This document shows positions 5,314 through 7,375 of a stretch of DNA of 7,375 bases, in pieces. Numbering within the stretch: the stretch's first letter is position 1; each line of letters begins with the position of its first letter. The DNA is from Candidatus Doudnabacteria bacterium (GTDB taxonomy: Bacteria > Patescibacteriota > Doudnabacteria > UBA920): NCBI GenBank assembly GCA_016788805.1, contig JAEUSE010000043.1, positions 1-7,375 on the forward strand. The letters run 5' to 3'. A program made the translations under genes and the position numbers. Under the pieces are notes generated by a model. It did not search any database and had not been told where the DNA came from. It saw only the letters and a program-made list of their open reading frames with translations.

Positions 5314-6936
5314 CTACTCTACTTTAAAACCAAACATCATGCCGCTTTCCATGTGCTCGGGTATATGACAGTGCGCCATCCAGTCTCCTGGGTTAGACAT
5401 CTCCACTAGTAGGTCCACGGTAGTGCCGGCCGGTATGAGTACGGTATCTTTCCAGGCCAAGTTGGTTTGCGGCTTATTGTTTACACCGGCCACCAAAAAA
5501 CGCTGGCCGTGAAAATGGAGCGGATGCTGCATGGGGTGCATGGAGTGTGCGTCGTTGGTAACCCGCACTTTTACCACGTCGCCTTTTTTAAACCGCCAGT
5601 CAATGTCCATATTGCTCCGGCCGGTTGCCGTGTCTACCACTTTCCAGGTAAGTGTCTTGGAAGTGGATTGGCTACTCATGGAACCGTGCTTGTCTTCCCA
5701 CTCAATCCCGTCCGGGCCCAACTGGGACGCAGGTATCATCATGCTATTAGCCATGGTGCTACCGTCGGACATTTGGTGGGTACCGCCGCCCATGTTCATA
5801 TGCATGCCTCCGTCCATGCCCCCCATAGCGATAGTAAAGTCTATAGTCTTGTCCGGTGCTTTGTTCAAACCGGTGCGGTATGGGTCTATACTGGCTATAA
5901 CGTTTTTATAGGTTCGCAAAACATCAAACTCTTTTTTATACGAAGTCGCTACGGCTGAACCACCCACCGCAACCTTGCCGAGAATGACTGTCTCGTTGGG
6001 CATACGGTTCTCTATATACGCCTGTCCGGAGCGGCCAAAGTAGACGTCCACTATAGCCCGTTCGGATGGGCCCAAAGTAACGGTGTCTACCGCTTGCTCT
6101 CGTTCATATGCGCCGTTGTCCGAACCGACCAACTTCAGCTTGGCGCCCGAAATACCAAACCGGAACACACGGGTCCCCGCCGCGTTGGTTAAGTACATAC
6201 GCACCACTTCTCCCGGTTGCGCGGATAGGGTGTAGTCGCTGCTGCCGTTTACCAACATAACGTTACCAAACCGGCCCATAAGCGCGTGGTCGACCGTGTC
6301 GGAAAAATAAGGCGCAATGGCACCGTTTTGCATGAGCACGTCGTCCAGCACAAGAGGTACTTCTCTATTTACCGGAGCATACTCTCCCGCATCTTTGGGT
6401 GTGACAATAAAATTGCCATACATGCCTAAGTCTTGAGTATAGTCCTCCCGCAAGTGCGGATGATACCAAAACACGCCGCTGTCCGGGAAAGCAAGTGTAT
6501 AGTCAAAACTCTCACCCGGTTTTACTTCGGGCTGGGTTACCCCCGGTACGCCGTCAAACTCGTTTCGCACCCGCACGCCATGACTGTGAATGGTAGTAGG
6601 GATATCAATTTTATTAGTAAAGCGGATGGTTACTTCCGCGCCTTGCGCCACCCGAATGGTCGGGCCGGGCACGGAACCGTTGTAGGCCAACATCCGTACC
6701 CGAGCACCGTTAATTTCCTTTACTACCGGCTCCGCCACCAAGTCGTATACATCCCCGCTCTTAAGCTCCACCATTTCCGTTGCTTTTGCTTCTCTCAACG
6801 CTTGAGTCGAAGAGGTAAAATTACCGCTGTTGCGACTCTTACTGCTCGAACTCTGCCAATTCCGAAAAATGACCGCCACAGCAATGCATGCGATTAAGAC
6901 CAGGCCGACTATTATATATTTTCCTTGTCTACTCAT
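5314..6936 (-). CDS. Membrane-anchored multicopper oxidase (CueO/CopA-type copper resistance)
   Basis: A 540-residue three-cupredoxin oxidase, complete. Such enzymes oxidise Cu(I) to Cu(II) with O2 on the outer side of the membrane. All four copper motifs are present: HSHG (117-120), WYHPH (157-161), HPLHFHG (471-477) and HCHIPEHMESGM (522-533). C523, H471, H528 and M533 form the type 1 site; the remaining His residues form the trinuclear cluster. Residues 371-400 contain nine Met plus two His, like the Met-rich Cu(I)-binding segments of CueO/PcoA. The N-terminus (7-24) is a hydrophobic anchor without a twin-arginine motif, and LIAC (14-17) could alternatively be a lipobox. A Ser-rich linker follows. 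The gene lies 28 bases downstream of the copper ATPase gene on the same strand, so the two probably form a copper-detoxification unit. Laccase-like activity on organics cannot be excluded. Confidence 0.93.
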   Translation of the reverse strand: MSRQGKYIIVGLVLIACIAVAVIFRNWQSSSSKSRNSGNFTSSTQALREAKATEMVELKSGDVYDLVAEPVVKEINGARVRMLAYNGSVPGPTIRVAQGAEVTIRFTNKIDIPTTIHSHGVRVRNEFDGVPGVTQPEVKPGESFDYTLAFPDSGVFWYHPHLREDYTQDLGMYGNFIVTPKDAGEYAPVNREVPLVLDDVLMQNGAIAPYFSDTVDHALMGRFGNVMLVNGSSDYTLSAQPGEVVRMYLTNAAGTRVFRFGISGAKLKLVGSDNGAYEREQAVDTVTLGPSERAIVDVYFGRSGQAYIENRMPNETVILGKVAVGGSAVATSYKKEFDVLRTYKNVIASIDPYRTGLNKAPDKTIDFTIAMGGMDGGMHMNMGGGTHQMSDGSTMANSMMIPASQLGPDGIEWEDKHGSMSSQSTSKTLTWKVVDTATGRSNMDIDWRFKKGDVVKVRVTNDAHSMHPMQHPLHFHGQRFLVAGVNNKPQTNLAWKDTVLIPAGTTVDLLVEMSNPGDWMAHCHIPEHMESGMMFGFKVE

Positions 6937-6963
6937 ATATGTACTATTTAATCGTATAATAAA

Positions 6964-6972
6964 ATTATATCA
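6964..6972 (-). promoter_or_regulatory. Possible extended -10 for the multicopper oxidase gene
   Basis: On the minus strand TGATATAAT contains a perfect TATAAT (6969 to 6964) with the TGn extension, overlapping the last codons of the copper ATPase gene. It would start RNA near 6957, about 20 bases before the ATG at 6936. There is no clear -35 and the region is AT-rich, so read-through from the ATPase gene may matter as much. Confidence 0.4.
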
Positions 6973-7375
6973 GCTTAGTTTTTCTAAGTATTTGGGCGTT
7001 TAACGCTACTACTATCGTACTAACCGACATAAGCAAAGCGCCAATTGCAGCCGGCAAAATGATGCCGAACAATCCTGCCGCTAAAGGTATTGCCACCACG
7101 TTATACCCTGTAGCCCACATAAGATTTTGCACCATCTTACTGTATGTAGCTTTTGATAGTCTAAAAACCTTTGTCACATCGCGGGGGTCGCTCTTCACGA
7201 GCACAATTCCTGCTGACTCAATTGCCACGTCTGTACCAGCGCCAATGGCAATGCCCACATCTGCTTGGGTGAGAGCGGGAGCGTCGTTTACCCCGTCTCC
7301 CACAAACGCAACCATATTTCCGCGCTGCTGTAATTCTATTACTTTATTAGTCTTATGTTCGGGTAGTACTTCTGC
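6965..7375 (-). CDS. copB: Copper-translocating P1B-type ATPase, C-terminal end (CopB-like)
   Basis: The last 136 residues of a heavy-metal P-type ATPase; the rest lies beyond the right edge. The frame is open up to base 7375, so the ATG at 7313-7315 is internal. The end of the P domain is seen: LPEHK, then GDGVNDAPAL (visible residues 26-35) and VGIAIGAGTDVAIE. Two transmembrane helices follow. TM7 has YN-x4-PLAAG, the copper-type signature. TM8 has MSVST, followed by VALNA. In the Arguello scheme, MSxST in TM8 marks subgroup 1B-3 (CopB), while 1B-1 (CopA) has MxxSS. The deciding TM6 motif (CPH versus CPC) is outside the window, so the subgroup is probable rather than certain. It exports copper from the cytoplasm, complementing the oxidase gene 28 bases downstream. 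Confidence 0.9.
   Translation of the reverse strand, partial: AEVLPEHKTNKVIELQQRGNMVAFVGDGVNDAPALTQADVGIAIGAGTDVAIESAGIVLVKSDPRDVTKVFRLSKATYSKMVQNLMWATGYNVVAIPLAAGLFGIILPAAIGALLMSVSTIVVALNAQILRKTKLI

Noticed and set aside
5467..5958. Long plus-strand open frames (126-163 residues) opposite the multicopper oxidase gene, also at 6433-6897
   Set aside because: They lie antisense to a complete, motif-rich oxidase and show no family features; they are shadows of its codon pattern.
6974..6988. Short inverted repeat CTTAG-TTTTT-CTAAG at the end of the copper ATPase gene
   Set aside because: Only five base pairs, inside coding sequence and without a following U-tract; not a credible terminator.
1..7375. 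UGA recoding (as in Gracilibacteria) or a CRISPR, tRNA or insertion element
   Set aside because: No UGA is used as a stop among seven genes, but no gene needs UGA read-through either. No regularly spaced repeats, tRNA T-loop or transposase frame with terminal repeats was seen.

Overview
The window is a bacterial segment of moderate GC with compact, mostly co-oriented genes and one divergent, operator-rich promoter region. No gene has a recognisable Shine-Dalgarno sequence, and two appear to begin at or next to the predicted transcription start (leaderless). Gene sizes and this SD-poor, leaderless style would fit a small-genome lineage such as Candidatus Patescibacteria/Saccharibacteria. That is an inference: nothing here, such as rRNA, fixes the taxonomy. 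All seven visible stop codons are TAA or TAG, and no reading frame requires UGA recoding.

Layout. 1-225 (-) is the N-terminal part of an unrecognised membrane-anchored protein, cut by the left edge. 226-489 is non-coding, with a probable promoter for that gene. 490-4190 (-) is a tightly overlapping three-gene operon, transcribed right to left: a CooC/MinD-like deviant Walker ATPase, a fold-type III PLP enzyme of the Y4yA/ornithine-DAP decarboxylase family, and a cysteine-synthase-like fold-type II PLP enzyme fused to a C-terminal rhodanese domain. 4191-4287 is a divergent control region with two promoters and three related 17-bp operator-like elements. 4288-4719 (+) encodes a Fur-family metalloregulator, followed by a clear intrinsic terminator. 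4757-5293 (+) is a PAP2-type membrane phosphatase. It converges on the next block through a hairpin that should terminate in both directions. 5314-6936 (-) is an anchored copper-resistance multicopper oxidase with a Met-rich insert. 6965-7375 (-) is the C-terminal end of a P1B-type copper ATPase with CopB-like signatures, cut by the right edge.

How the genes may work together. The ATPase and oxidase form a copper-detoxification pair (export, and oxidation of Cu(I) outside the membrane). The Fur-family protein probably controls itself and the divergent PLP/ATPase operon through the shared boxes. The operon pairs a cysteine-synthase-like enzyme with an amino-acid decarboxylase-like enzyme. This recalls the SbnA/SbnH pairing of staphyloferrin B synthesis, but here it comes with a rhodanese domain and a metallochaperone-type ATPase. 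Its product is unknown, and it is the best candidate in the window for an undescribed metal- or redox-responsive system.
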